From Eleginops maclovinus (lineage: Eukaryota > Chordata > Actinopteri > Perciformes > Eleginopidae), in assembly GCF_036324505.1 (NCBI RefSeq), contig NC_086351.1, positions 3,172,001 through 3,236,000 on the forward strand: 64,000 bases of DNA, in the 5' to 3' direction. Under the pieces are notes generated by a model. It was not told the DNA's origin and searched no databases. It saw nothing but the letters and a program-made list of their open reading frames with translations. Numbering within the stretch: the first letter of the stretch is position 1; every line of letters starts with the position of its first letter. The position numbers and the translations under genes were made by a program. Positions 13,016 through 49,352 of the stretch are shown one piece after another.

Positions 13016-13796
13016 GTTAAATGTTTCAGAGTCTGTCAGAGGAATTGTCTTTGGTTTCTTATTTTCTTTGGTAAACGTTTGTAACGTCCTCTGATTTCTC
13101 CTAAACTGAACAACAGAAATCCTTGTTGCCAGCTGCCCTTAAAGAAGCAGCTGCAGTTTCTCCAGACACATTTCTCTCTAACTTTTGATGCTTTATCGAA
13201 TCTTCTAAATGGAAGAGGAATATACTTGTTTTCTCAATAACTGTCTGTAAAATCCTCCGCTGAATCCAGAACCGGTTTCACTGTTGCATTTCAGCCCCAG
13301 GCAAAAATCGTGACTCATTTTACACAGAACGGGAAATAAATACAGCGGCCTCTTTTTCAGATAATCTCAGGAAATGTCCCTTCACATTTATTTTATATAA
13401 CATCTATTTTATTATGATGCAACTACGGGGTTACATGTTGCATTATTTGTACCAGCAATGAGACCAATCCGAGCAACGATGAGGGATTCCTTTCAAATTC
13501 TTGAGGAAATGTGCAGAGGTGTACGTTGAGATGCATTTAGGAGCTGTCGTGATCACATCATAGGATCTCAATCAGTAGTGTTTGGTACCTTTCTTTGTTC
13601 TTTGTACATCTATACATCTATACTTTCATTAGAAACATGCAGCAGATGAGGATCATGTAATGTTTCTGAAAGCTCCAGAACATCTACTCAACGGACCTTG
13701 AGGTGAGACTGTTTGATGTCGACTGTTTCCAGGGTGAAGAAGGAACTGCAAGCCAAAGGAATTCATTTTTTACATGTTCTTACAAAGCTTACACAT

Positions 13797-14123
13797 TAAA
13801 TAAGACATACTGTCCTCATATTAAGGTTCATATTTGTATGTAGTGTCTCTACTGGGACATTTCTCCATGCTTTAATGTTCAGAAAGCTCTTTATGTTTCT
13901 CATACTGCCTGTGCTGCAGCACCTCTTTTCACCCTCTGTCTGAAACCAGAATCCAGCCTGCTCTGATCGGTTGACTGGTCGGCTCTGTCGGATCAGGTAC
14001 AATGTGTTGGAGCGCTTTCCATAATCATGTCTCTTTGTTACAGAAATAAACAAAGGAGTCTGCAGATTATTTACATGCACACAAACCTTTATACCACCGA
14101 CAGGAAGGAAAAACCTCTTTAAA
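13797..14123 (+). repeat. TTAA-ended dispersed repeat, copy 2
   Basis: Shares with copy 1 the ATGCTTTAATGTTCAGAAAG block, the TTTCTCATACTGCCTGTGCT block, the CACCTCTTTTCACCCTCTGT block and the end CCTCTTTAAA. It is internally deleted relative to copy 1. Confidence 0.7.
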
Positions 14124-15282
14124 TAGATGGAGATTTCCTTCGCAGCACTAGATGGCATTCTTTTTCCATGAAGAGGTGGTTATTTCCTCACCACAAAGAT
14201 GCCCTCTGGACTTTGCACAGGATACAAGTTTTGCAAAAGTAGGTACAGGCCTCTTCTGTATGCAAACTTCTGCAAAAATCACCTTTCCTAATCCACAATC
14301 AATTGATGCTAACAGTAGTTAACAAGAACATAATACCATACACAATGTACTGAAACGCTTCTGTCATTGTGTTGAAATCGTGTTATTATTACAATTTCCT
14401 TTTGAATCTTACACTGACTTATAATAATACTTCCCCCAGATATTAAATACCATTGCTGTCCTCTCTCCTGGATAGGGAGGCCACATTTACAGTACTGTGA
14501 GTATAAAGTGGACCGAGTGTTGAGCAGCCAGCCGGCGTCTAATCTTAGCCTGACCTTTACTTCCCCTCTTTGACCTTAAACTGCAGAGCAGAGGGTGAGA
14601 GCGGCATGCACTCGGGGGTTGTGGTAGTTCAGATATGCCCGCTCTACTGGACCGCAGCCATTAAACACAGCAGCACCAGCCCGGCCTTCACGTCTGCAGG
14701 AAACCTCTTACAATAGCTCCACAATGATCTGCTGAGGAGGAGAGTCAGTCACTGTGTGTCTCTGGTGCGGCTAGATCATCATTTACTCAAGCACTGAACT
14801 AAGTACAACTTTAAGGTATTTTAGCCGAGTATTTTCATTTAATGCTACTGTATTGTACTTTTTACTCAGCTATAGTTACAAGTTACTTTACAAACTGAAA
14901 AGTAAATCAACTTATAGGTAAACTTTGACATATGATTATAGATTCAAATATCCAGCAGCCGCATGAACAGTACTTCAAATTAGCCCGACCTTTTGCAGTT
15001 CTGAACTGAACGGCTCAATAAAGCACATTTATTATAATTCACTAAACTATTTTTAGGAACTTGACCTTGACCTTTTATGCTACCTTACACTTCTACTTCC
15101 TTTTGGAAATAAATGTTGTACTTTTTACTCTTTACTTTAGTCCCGTGTCGATAAAATGTGTACGTTGTAGTATCAGTACCTCTACTCCCACTACTGCTTG
15201 TAACCGAAGGATTTTCATTTGATGCTACTTCTAGTCCACTTTATTTTGGAAGCCAGCTTCACCTTTACTAGATCCATTAATG

Positions 15283-15806
15283 CAGGGGTGTTCAAACTAC
15301 GGCCTGGGGGCCATTTTAAATCGGCCCTCAGCTAATTCAAAAGGAAAGTGTCATATGGCCAACAAATGAAACTTGTGCTTGTCTTATATTGTACTTAAAT
15401 ATAAGTCAAGCACAAGACGATACGTAAACCTATATTATACTGTTCTCATGAGTTAAAGATCGCACTTTTCAAATAAATTCAGTCAATTCATGTTGAAAAC
15501 ATTTACTAACAAATCTAAGTTGATGAAAAAAAGCCCAATAACTAATTCACATAACAAGCTTGAAATATACCCTTCATATTTCCCCTTATTATAAGCACTC
15601 TGAGCGAGCCCTACGGAGCGCTGTGATGTAGGCTGTTTCTTTCCTAAAGCATATTCAAGTATCAAGCATAACTTACCTACATTTGATTGATTTTGCTACT
15701 TATAACCTAACTTATGAGGCAATACACTTCACCTCTAGTAAGGGGCCCAGACCTTCGTTTATTTTTCGGTATTTGGCCATTGGTGAAAAAAGTTTGGACA
15801 CCCCTG
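15283..15806. mobile_element. hAT-type MITE with perfect 8 bp target duplication
   Basis: Left terminus CAGGGGTGTTCAAACT and right terminus (read inward) CAGGGGTGTCCAAACT are inverted repeats with one mismatch. Identical CATTAATG copies flank it (15275-15282 and 15807-15814). It is 524 bp with no transposase reading frame. Terminal sequence and 8 bp duplication are hallmarks of the hAT superfamily. Confidence 0.9.
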
Positions 15807-16854
15807 CATTAATGCATCAATAATGACAATCCCTTAATTCAATATGCATGATTCTAAAATAGGCCACAAGGCATCGTCTGTACTGTTACTTTCTCTACTT
15901 GGAATATATTTTAATGCCAATACTTCTGTACTATTACTTCACATTTTGAATGCAGGATATTTACTTGTAACAAAGTATTTTTGCAATTTAGAATCCCAAC
16001 TTTTATTCAATTTAAATATCTGACTACTCCTTCCACCTCTGTGTGTTTTAGTTATATTATGGCCTGCTCTGGTGACAAAATGCATAATGGGTACAGTTTC
16101 CATTCTCTGCTAGTATGCAGCCAGAGCATTAACTCAAGTACTGTACCTATTTGAGGTTTTCATTTATATCGAGTACTTTTTCATTTATTCCCCCTCTTAT
16201 TTTAACAGTTTATATAACCCTCTGCGTTCTTTCTTTACACATACCAAGTCTGTGACAAGAAAAAGAGTCAAAATAAACTCAGACATGTTCAGGCCTTGTC
16301 ATATTCAATGAATAGAGGTGAAGACATTTCCTTTAGCAGCAGAGACACACGCTGCCAAGACATTGAGTGCAGCACTTTAATTCAGATGAATGTGTGTGAG
16401 CATTTAGCTTCTGTTTCTAATCAACCTGACACACACTCAAACAGCCTGCCTCTGCACATGCGTGATGAAGAGTTCACGTTGACTAACTTACAGTCAACTT
16501 TTGACTCGTGCAGGAGATGCCGAGGTGGAGGGAGACAGTCTGAAAGTGAGGGGTCATGGTCTTTGGACATTAAATGTCACAGTGGGGAAGACAGAGATTT
16601 GATCCTTCGTGTGACAGTATTCACTGAGAAGGTCAGTGGGTTACCCCTCTCTGTTTTCAGTCCACTATCTGAGGACTTTAATATCTATATCTAGACAAGG
16701 GTCATAGCAACGTGTGAAAAACTCAATGTTATTGTAACTCCTGCTGAAATACAAGTTCAATATTTCCCAGTTTAAGGAAGTCTTCCTCAGTTGTAAACTC
16801 CCATGCAGTCGCAGAGGGCAGCTTGCATGTTGCAGACTGACCTTGACATTAAGA

Positions 16855-16924
16855 GGGGGCGTGGCCAGGAGAGGGGGCCATTGGGGGGGGGGGCGTGGCC
16901 TCAAACTCCAGTCAATCATAAAAA
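16855..16924 (+). promoter_or_regulatory. gapdh core promoter: two GC/CACCC boxes and a TATA-like box
   Basis: GGGGGCGTGGCC at 16855-16866 and GGGCGTGGCC at 16891-16900 are Sp1/KLF-type boxes, the second preceded by a long G run. CATAAAAA at 16917-16924 is TATA-like and sits about 25-30 bases before the likely start of the non-coding first exon. The role is inferred from position and motif. Confidence 0.55.
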
Positions 16925-16944
16925 CACACGGACACACTGTGCTC

Positions 16945-16993
16945 TTCCCCACTCACACCCGGAGTCAAGACAGACTGAGGCATCTCACAAACG
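16945..16993 (+). other. gapdh 5' non-coding exon (left edge approximate)
   Basis: Ends at a donor CAAACG|GTAAAT (16994). Exon 2 of the transcript begins at 17461 after TCCTTCCAG, 23 bases before the ATG. A short untranslated first exon is the usual vertebrate GAPDH arrangement. Confidence 0.55.
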
Positions 16994-17483
16994 GTAAATA
17001 CCTCCAACAACTAAGAGACTTCACACAGGGACAGGAGAGAGGAGCTGCAGGGCCTCACACACACCAACACACTCACAGGGCCTGATTTAGATCAGCTGTG
17101 GTCAATCTGCATGAGCTCAATTGAACCAAGGTTAGAAGAAAGGTAGTCATGCAGTCAAAGGAAATCACTCTGCTTTATTCTCCTGATTTAAGAACGTAGT
17201 ATTGTCTCTTATGAGCATTTAAACTAGCTCTTCAGTGCTGATTCACTCGCAGGGATTGCAGATTTTCACTAGCTCGGCCTGTGTTCCCAGATAGCTTATC
17301 AGTGGAATACCTTGGCATGTTCATCTACACTCTTTGCTTATCTTCTAGAAGCTGTAATTCACTTAGTAAAAGCGTATTTTATGGCATCATACATATGGGA
17401 TCATAAATAGTGGTTAATCACTTATTAACAGGATGTTTTTTTTCCCATTTCTCCTTCCAGAGGACTAGCACACCCCAGGCAAA

Positions 17484-22674
<5,191 letters not shown>

Positions 22675-22710
22675 AGCATCCATCCATCTGTTGGTCATGA
22701 CTGCACTAAA

Positions 22711-22725
22711 CCCCCCCCCCCCCCC
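22711..22725 (+). repeat. Poly-C tract in gapdh 3' UTR
   Basis: Fifteen consecutive C, 37 bases after the stop codon. It could bind poly(C)-binding proteins in the mRNA; that is inference. Length may be unreliable in sequencing. Confidence 0.8.
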
Positions 22726-22966
22726 TGTACGTGCACAATGATGCGTTGTGTCTTTAAAACTCTTATGACTGGTTCCTTCAAATAGCACACCCCCTCCGTC
22801 TGATGCCTGAGGAAAGGTCCCACAGGGCGGGTGGAAAAAGATTCAAATTGGTGACCAATTACTTTTTTGTATTTGTTAAACTCCCTGTTCTGTTCGTTGT
22901 GTGAGATGGAGAGAAGGTGTGAGTTTGTCCGTCTGCTAGGCGCTTCAGTGCTACAGACGGTGGTGA

Positions 22967-22972
22967 AATAAA
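22967..22972 (+). terminator. gapdh poly(A) signal
   Basis: AATAAA 293 bases after the stop, followed by a T/G-rich segment (GTCCTGTTTGTGAG). A short 3' UTR fits a highly expressed housekeeping gene. Confidence 0.75.
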
Positions 22973-22989
22973 GTCCTGTTTGTGAGAAT

Positions 22990-25700
22990 CCCTTGCCTCC
23001 TTTTTCTCATCACTGCACGTCTTAGTGAAACCTCCACCACCGGGATCAATGCTGATATCAGCCGATGGGTTTCTATATGGCTCGGTGACTCCCTATCAAT
23101 ACAACTCAATGGGGGAGTACACCGACAGCTCCTAATTTGTGCCACAATCCATTCTTTCACAACAACATTGTTAAATTGGTCACATGATCCACTCTGAAAG
23201 ACACTTGTGCTACAGTCCTTGGTAATATATACTCTATCTGGGCGTGTATTGTACAAAATGTGGTTCAATAAGAGGGTTTTATCAATGAATCTCGCATGTG
23301 ATTTTCCTCTCTGAAGTGGCAATTAGTGTGGCTAATGGATCCAACATTTTCTTTGAAAAACAGCTGACTCTGGGACCCTTTTATTTACTGTTTCGGTCAC
23401 TTGTCAGAATCACTGGGAGTCAGCTTGTCAATAAAACACACACTCCCCTGACTTAAAGAGGGTATGGATACAGGGATATGCTTCATGAAGCGACTAAACC
23501 TTTACAATTTAAGCTTTTGCCCTCTATTTCTACTAATTGTTTTTTTTCTGGTGACTTCAACTCTGTCTTTGAACATTTATTAGTTAATTTATTGCAACAG
23601 AAAAAGCAAAGCAAAATAACCAAACCCTTCACAAGGTATACAAATAAACACTCGTTTACATGTTGAAAAGGGGCAAGAAGACAAACAAACAAATGGAGAT
23701 GTTCTCACTAACGCAGTGTGAGAATATTGATGGCTTTACAGCATGTTTTCGTCCAGTCAGATAAAGACAGATGTGAGTATCGATCGGTCAAATTACAGCC
23801 TCCACCAGGCGCCCTTTCAATCTAAATATTTTTAGCAGCCTTTACAATGACAGACCAGGAACTGAATAATGATGGATGTGACTTTAATTGGTGTCAATGA
23901 AAAGCTCCATCATGTACCACGGGGGTCACTTTGAACCACTAATCTATGTTAATCCTCAGTCACTTCTCCCAACGGATCAGATTATGTTATCACACCTGCA
24001 AATGTTTTCTAGAGATGATTGCAATGTATTCAAATGTATTCACACAGATGATATGGATTCAGGTGAGGAGATATCAGGCGGGGCAGAGGTCATGGACCCT
24101 TCACCACCACCACCACCACCAACAATCATTCCCTCTGTTTCTCCCTCTCTCTCTCCCTCTGTATCTCTCTCTCTCTGTTTGTGCGCATCTCCCGCTGATC
24201 ATTTCCAAACCAGACGTTCAACAGCAGATTTCCTCTCCAGAGAATTGCCACATGGATTTACAGAGAGGGCGTTCCGAATAAGATGGAATGAGAGAAGAAA
24301 ATGATGCCATGTTTGCAATAAATTCCCACAGAGACTGAAGAGGCGGAGGAGACGGGCAACAGGAGGAGAGGAAGGTGAGCAGTGCTGCTTTTTTCTTTAT
24401 TAACAGGTTAACGTATCAGGGATGGAGAGAAAATGCAGATGGAAAAAGTAAAAATACATATTTCTTGAGGTATTTTGGGATCTCTCTGTTTTCCTGATCT
24501 GACTGTGCACTTTTTTTTGTTTTGACCCTTTGTCAGTCATGACTCTCAGCTGACTGCCCTCTGGGATGAAGTCCTTAAGAAGAGGGTCTTTGCTTTTCCC
24601 TCTGCTTTTTACGCAAAAGTCACAAACAAACCATTACTAATTATTGACCCTCAGAAGTTACAGAGAAGTTAGTATTGTTCGACATGAACAGACAACCTCT
24701 TATCCTTTTCTTCAATGGGGTTTTCCAAGTTTAACCCTTAACCAAAACTGGAGGAAATCTAGGAAAGGTCAGATCTTGTGCAAACGAGCAGCAAATTATT
24801 AAGAAAGCAGAGAGAAATCTGTCTGTCATCTTGAGGGGAAGGATGTTACATGACTTACATGAAGTGCATTATGTTTATTATCAATTTCGTTGGTGACATG
24901 TCATTGTTTAGTCATTTTAATTTATAATGCTGCCTCAATTAATTATTTAGTTTTTTTGGTTTGCATGCACAAAAGGACCACTGAGCAGGGAAAGAGATAT
25001 GAATGTGAAAGTTTATTTTAAACTAAAAGATGTATATTCCTGATTCAAACCTCCTGTTTTCTTAAATTGAGCATCTGCTCTGCTGTGATTTCTATGTATC
25101 CTGAAACAAAACTGGCATATTATTCTCAGAAATATCAGATTTGTTCCCAATAAAGCTGCGAAAATCTTTGCAACCACAGAAGACCTGAATGCCAGTGTAG
25201 GCGAGATGATGCTCCATCACCTGCTCCATTTGCATTCATTTACATTCATCTGTGTAACTGTCATGTCGTTATTAATGATTGATTATCCTGCTCTATTGGA
25301 AGAACAAACATCTCAGGAATATTTTTATTATGACTGAACTTAAGGGAATAAGAAAAACACAATTTAGAATACATAGTACATAAATCACTGTCTCTCTCTC
25401 ACGAAGCTGATCTAAACGACCATTGTTGTGTTGAGATGGAGGTTTAAAATGAGCTTCTGCCCTGCTTTAATTTCTGTCTGCAGATCAGAAGCAGTTCAGA
25501 GAAACTTCAGCTAACACCAAACACAGAACAGCGTACTGCTGCCTCGTCATGAGGAAATGTTACCTCAGCCTGCTGCTAATCCTTCCTGTCACAATGTCAC
25601 AGCATTTTACATTTTCTCTCAGTTTTCCTGTCGTCACTGGCTCTGTGAAGCTCCAGGGCCTGGCTCTCCTCTCTGCATGCTGCAGGGGGTCAGTGCGGTG
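22990..25700. other. Intergenic region gapdh to opsin
   Basis: No supported gene. It contains a short CAC run (24103-24120) and CT-rich sequence near 24130-24180. The overlapping open frames 23888-24304 and 23946-24281 are due to those repeats. A donor-like AGGAAG|GTGAGC at 24374 could end an untranslated opsin exon, but nothing confirms it. Confidence 0.45.
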
Positions 25701-25705
25701 CATCC

Positions 25706-31368
<5,663 letters not shown>

Positions 31369-31490
31369 CAAGGAGAGACCAGAGACGCTCCACGTCCAGC
31401 TCTGTGTGACAGATGGATAGACAGATAGATACTGAAAACATGTGCTGTAAAACAACCTATTTTTGGTCTACTTCGCTAAAATGAAATGAA

Positions 31491-31496
31491 AATAAA
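31491..31496 (+). terminator. Opsin poly(A) signal
   Basis: AATAAA 123 bases after the stop, followed by TTGTGTTTG (GT-rich), so a short 3' UTR is likely. Confidence 0.65.
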
Positions 31497-31854
31497 CATT
31501 GTGTTTGCAATGAGTCCTTTTCTTCTCGTGCTGAAGCAACACTTATAAGGTGTTTTCTTACCTTGTTGTCTTGTCAGTTGTATAAACAGGAACTGTTCCT
31601 TTAAACTAGCTCAACTGGCTGAATAGCTTTGTATTTGGGAAACCAAATATATTTAAGAAATATCAGTGAAAATCTATCCTGAAATTCAAACACGTTTTCT
31701 ACAGATGCAACATGTAATGATCTCCAGGAGGGATGTCGGATAGCACTGCAATTGACGATTTATTTCAAATAATCTGCTTATTAAAATGCTGCTTAGTTTC
31801 AACTGTAACATCTACCTCTGTGACAAGATGTCAACTTCAAACTACACATATAGT

Positions 31855-33211
31855 CAGAGTTAGGAATGAACTAAGTACATTTACTCAAGTACTGTAATCA
31901 AGAACAATTCTTCAGTTCACCTGCAGTAAATCCAGCAGCTACCCTGCAGTATACAAAGCCATTCAAACTAGCTGCACCTTTACCAGCTCTGAGAACACTT
32001 TAATGATCAATCATTATAAAACATATCAGAGATATTATTCTGAAATGGACCAATCAGACAATGACTACTTTTACTGTCGCTACTTTAAGTACATTTAGAG
32101 GAGAGTACTTTCTACTTTCACTGGAGGAACATTTAGAATACTTTTACTGTGACAGAGTATTCATACACTCTGGTACTTCTACTTTACTCAAGTACAAGAC
32201 CTGAGTACTTCTACTTTACTCAAGTACAAGACCTGAGTACTTCTACTTTACTCAAGTACAAGACCTGAGTACTTCTACTTTACTCAAGTACAAGACCTGA
32301 GTACTTCTACTTTACTCAAGTACAAGATCTGAGTACTTCTACTTTACTCAAGTACAGGACCTGAGTACTTCTACTTTACTGAAGTACAAGATCTGAGTAC
32401 TTCTACTTTACTCAAGTACAGGACCTGAGTACTTCTACTTTACTCAAGTACAAGATCTGAGTACTTCTACTTTACTCAAGAACAAGATCTGAGTACTTCT
32501 ACTTTACTCAAGTACAGGACCTGAGTACTTCTACTTTACTCAAGTACAAGATCTGAGTACTTCTACTTTACTCAAGTACAAGACCTGAGTACTTCTACTT
32601 TTACTCAAGTAAAAGATCTGAGTACTTCTACTTTTACTCAAGTACAAGATCTGAGTACTTCTACTTTTACTCAAGTACATGACCTGAGTACTTCTACTTT
32701 TACTCAAGTACAGGATCTGAGTACTTCTACTTTTACTCAAGTACATGATCTGATTACTTCTACTTTTACTCAAGTACAGGATCTGAGTACTTCTACTTTA
32801 CTCAAGTACAGGATCTGAGTACTTCTACTTTTACTGAAGTACATGATCTGAGTACTTCTACTTTACTCAAGTACAAGATATGAGTACTTCTACTTTACTC
32901 AAGTAAAAGATCTGAGTACTTCTACTTCTACTCAAGTACAAGATCTGAGTACTTCTACTTTTACTCAAGTACAAGATCTGAGTACTTCTACTTTTACTCA
33001 AGTACAGGATCTGAGTACTTCTACTTTTACTCAAGTACAAGATCTGAGTACTTCTACTTTACTCAAGTTCAAGATCTGAGTACTTCTACTTTACTCAAGT
33101 AAAAGATCTGAATACTTCTACTTCTACTCAAGTACAAGATCTGAGTATTCTACTTTTAGAGTACTTCTACTTTTACTCAAGTACAAGATCTGCGTACTTC
33201 TTCCTCCTCTG
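31855..33211 (+). mobile_element. hAT-like element with strongly expanded minisatellite, copy 2
   Basis: Starts CAGAGTTAGGAATGAACTAA and ends near CCTCCTCTG, with similar flanks CATATAGT and CCTATAGT. The block 31915-32165 matches copy 1 (12415-12660) almost base for base. The array from about 32170 to 33190 holds roughly thirty 31-32 bp units of GAGTACTTCTACTTTACTCA plus AGTACAAGATCT. Units vary by ACTTT or ACTTTT and by AAGACC, AAGATC, AGGATC or ATGATC. The minus-strand open frame at 32540-32773 with repeated LSKSRSTQ is a by-product of the array. Confidence 0.8.
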
Positions 33212-45875
<12,664 letters not shown>

Positions 45876-48800
45876 CACCCTGTCACAGTAACGGCAGTAA
45901 GGCAGGCTCCACCACATCCAGCTTCAGTACCACACCGACGCAATACACACACCCGTAACAAAGGCGACACCATGTTTACACACGAGCCGCTTCCTTTACG
46001 CAGTCATGCTCGAAATCTTTCCTGCAAACGACAAGATGTCAATGCCGTGCGGAGAAGAGAGGTCTAGTTATCCAGAGTTTGATAGCGGTAGATAAATGTT
46101 TTAATTGGTAAATCTTTAATGGATTTTCCTGTGAGAATACTTAGAAGATCCTGAGTTTATTGTAAGTAAACAGACTCAATGCAGTGCAGAGATGTAGGCT
46201 GCAGGAAAGCATAGCATGATTTATTCACCCCACAAAAGATCCGGGCATCTGAAAATAATCAAGCAAAAGAAAAGGTCACTAAAAAATCCACTTCACACTT
46301 GCCTGTAATTTACCTTCTATCACTAAACAAATACGTATGAGAAGGATAGTTTAAGTACTGCAACAAAGGCTGTCCTGGAGTGTATTTCTGAGTGTTATCT
46401 GTCAGTGCGATAATACAATGTTAAGCTTAGGACTCTGAGGTATAAAAAGATGTCATGATTCAGCATTTTACTGCCTTTCAGCTGCAGATTCACAGCTTGC
46501 TTTCTATCTGTGCAGTACCATTTTACACCACAGGCCAAGCTAAAGTCACAAATACAGAATAACAGCTGTGCTCGAGATATGATAAAGAAGTTATACATGA
46601 GCTGTGGTGCAGCAGGGTCGGGCCTCTGAATCCTAACATGCCACTTCCTTTCAGCCAAAATGAGGAAGGTGTAATCCTGGAAACAGTTTTGGTGGTCTGC
46701 TGCGAATCACCTGAATCCAAACTGGATTTAATGTGAAAAATCCACCGTTAATCGAGTTCTTCCTTGTGGATGTACTTAGGATTTTCTGGTTTAACTCAAG
46801 GTAAGCTTTGCAATAAAACTACGAGTAAATGTCTCATAATGTCACAAGATTTTAACAACATCGGCAGTAAGCATTAGGCATCATTTTGGTCGCTAATGCA
46901 AACCATACTAACATTACCACCCTTATCTCAGAGAAATGTTTCTTAGATAAGACACCAACATCCCTCTGTCAGAGTGAAATGTAAACAAATATTTGGAAGT
47001 GTAGCACCTGCGAGGTAATTCACATATTACATACACCTAAATTGCATTGAACGTGCGTTGTAACTTGCAGATAAAACTGTAAACGGTGCTTTTTAAGAAA
47101 CCCAAAATGTCTGGTAATATAGCAGAACGATGTTGCCAGTTTCAATGAGGGAAGCATGCATGAATTTCAGATTCATAAACACCTTCTTTATGCTGATCTG
47201 GAGTCAGATTTGGCTCTATTTTTCTGCCCTGTGACAGTAAAAGTGCTGTGGGATGAAATATGCTGAATCATTTTAAAAAGCTGAACACATAGATGGTCAT
47301 AAAATAGAATACGTTAGCTGTTGAGTGCCAAAAAAAAAAGGGTCGGATGTGAATCAACAGGAAATAGCTGTGTATTTAAAAAAAGGATGAATAATTATAG
47401 CTGCCGAAGCTATTCCAACAAGGTGCTTGATGTATGTAAGTGATCTATTTTTGAGCCTGTTTGCACATAGAAAGAGCAGAGCAAAAATGTGTATGAAACA
47501 ATCAGCACTATTAAAGACATGTAACTTAAAAAGGTTGGAAATATATTTCTTCTTCGATATTTCCTCATCCTGAATAATGAATTTAACAAACACATACCTC
47601 ATTTTTACTTTTTTCCATGCACATTTGACCATGATCTTTGAATCTGACACACTGCTACAGTAAAGCAGTTTATTAACTGGAAATCTTCACCGCTCTGTTA
47701 TCGGACTCTGTTGTCTAACCACAGTCCTGGCTGTAACTTCCCCTGTGTGTGTCAGGTGAAATATTTCCTCTGCTTCTGCTGCGACTCACACTCGGACCAC
47801 TTTGTTTCAATGATAAAGAAAGGCTACGGAAGCCCTGAAAGGCAAAATAGGAAACAAATTGGTGAACTATTTTCTAAATCTGATCTGAATCGTTTTCGCT
47901 CCTGTTTATGACTTAAGAACAGCTGAAAAATACGGGGTTTTTTTGCAGGAAAATCCTCAATTTTCTCGTTTTTTCGCAGGATTATATTTCTTAGTTACTT
48001 TATTTTATCCTTGAAACCAGGACCAAGAATAGTCTTTCTCCCGCACTGTTCGGTTTTATTAAATTACCTATTTTAATCTAATACTTCCCACCGCAAAAGG
48101 GGGTTTTCTACTGGTGAAACAGTGTCCTACTCAAGCACGGGAATCCGATCTGTCTTTTACACGTTATATTTCACCAAGCACTCGAACATACATTACACAT
48201 GCTAGGTAAACAACAGCTCAGCTCCACCAGTCAAAAAACTGATCCTACCAACCGGCAAGTTAACGCATGCGCAGATGGGACCACATCCGGTCTACATCTG
48301 CCCATATTTGGAAAACTTTGTGAAAACTCCACACTCACTTTACTTTGCATTGTTCAACTTCATTTTTTGCCATGATCATTTTAATAATTATTTTAATCTG
48401 TGAGTAGTATTTTGTTCGTGTTTGTTGTTGCAATGCACTTTTTTTGCCACCATATTGCATCAGTACTTCAATGGGACTAAAACTGGTTATGTTTTCTTAC
48501 AGGGGAGTTTCAAATTTCTCAGTGCACTGTAAAACACAAGCTACATATACTGCTGTGTTAGCAGGTTAAGCTCGTTACGCTACATTACTGTCTTTTTTCC
48601 CCCTAAAACTCACATGAAAGAAAACACAATGGTTTAAGTCTTAAAAACACTACGTTATATTGGTTCAGTCTCGAGGCCGAAATAAGCATTACAACAACAA
48701 ACACCCAAAACATATTTCCACCTGTTCAAAAGTGATAGCATTAAAACATAACAAATGAAATTCCTTTTTAATACAACTTTTTTTTCACCTGTTCTTGAGT

Positions 48801-49352
48801 AAAAAAAAAAAGAGAATATTTTTAAATCATGCTTAAAAAACGTAAAACCAAATTTCTTTTGAAATTTCTGCCTTTGAGGGCTTCTGTAGTGCCGTATGAC
48901 GACAGATTTGAATCTCATATAAACTGCATGTGTGGCTGTTGGATTAGCCGAATGCTAATCGTGTTGTTTCCACTACTGTTTGAATGCAGAAGGAGGATGT
49001 CAGAGACAAACTGAGTGAACACCATTTCCCTTTGTATAGTTTACCTTTCGCACACTGAGTGAGTCTCTATGTATGCATGTGCCAGTGTGTATGTTTCCGG
49101 GTGTAATGTCTGTACAGTGAGTGTTTTTAAAAAGACTTTTACTCGGGCAAATGTACAACATGAAGAAGAAGAAGAAGGAGAAGAAGGAAATGTAACAAGT
49201 CCAATTTGATGTTGTCTCTGTGTTTGAGACTGAGCTGTCTTTTTGACATAAAATCACCTAAAAATGTGTAAATATTTAAAGTGAAAAGACAATGGAGTTC
49301 TTTTTTCCCATTGGATCTCTTTCTTTATGAGTGTATGTGTTTGCCAAATAAA
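45876..49352 (+). other. iffo1 3' UTR, about 3.5 kb
   Basis: No repeat or open frame of note between the stop codon and AATAAA at 49347-49352. An earlier AATAAA at 46812-46817 could give a 0.95 kb UTR. AT-rich with several ATTTA-like words, typical of a regulated UTR. Which signal is used cannot be told from sequence. Confidence 0.5.
49347..49352 (+). terminator. iffo1 distal poly(A) signal (candidate)
   Basis: AATAAA preceded by GTGTATGTGTTTGCC and followed by AGTCAATTT. It is the last good hexamer before sequence that loses UTR character. Confidence 0.5.

Larger units (their letters stand above)
13016..16850. other. Intergenic region, natriuretic peptide gene to gapdh
   Basis: No supported gene. 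It holds a TTAA-ended repeat copy (13797-14123), a hAT MITE (15283-15806), and decayed stretches rich in 'actcaag', 'gtactt' and 'ctactt' words (about 14780-15240 and 15840-16200) that look like old relatives of the hAT-like element. The open frame 16296-16694 has no recognisable domain. Confidence 0.5.

Noticed and set aside
16296..16694. 132-codon open frame upstream of gapdh
   Set aside because: No recognisable domain, no splice-phase partner, and adjacent to repeat remnants; likely chance.
32170..33190. Possible CRISPR-like direct repeats
   Set aside because: Units of 31-32 bp are head-to-tail without unique spacers, sit in a hAT-like element in a vertebrate genome, and no cas genes exist here. 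It is a minisatellite.
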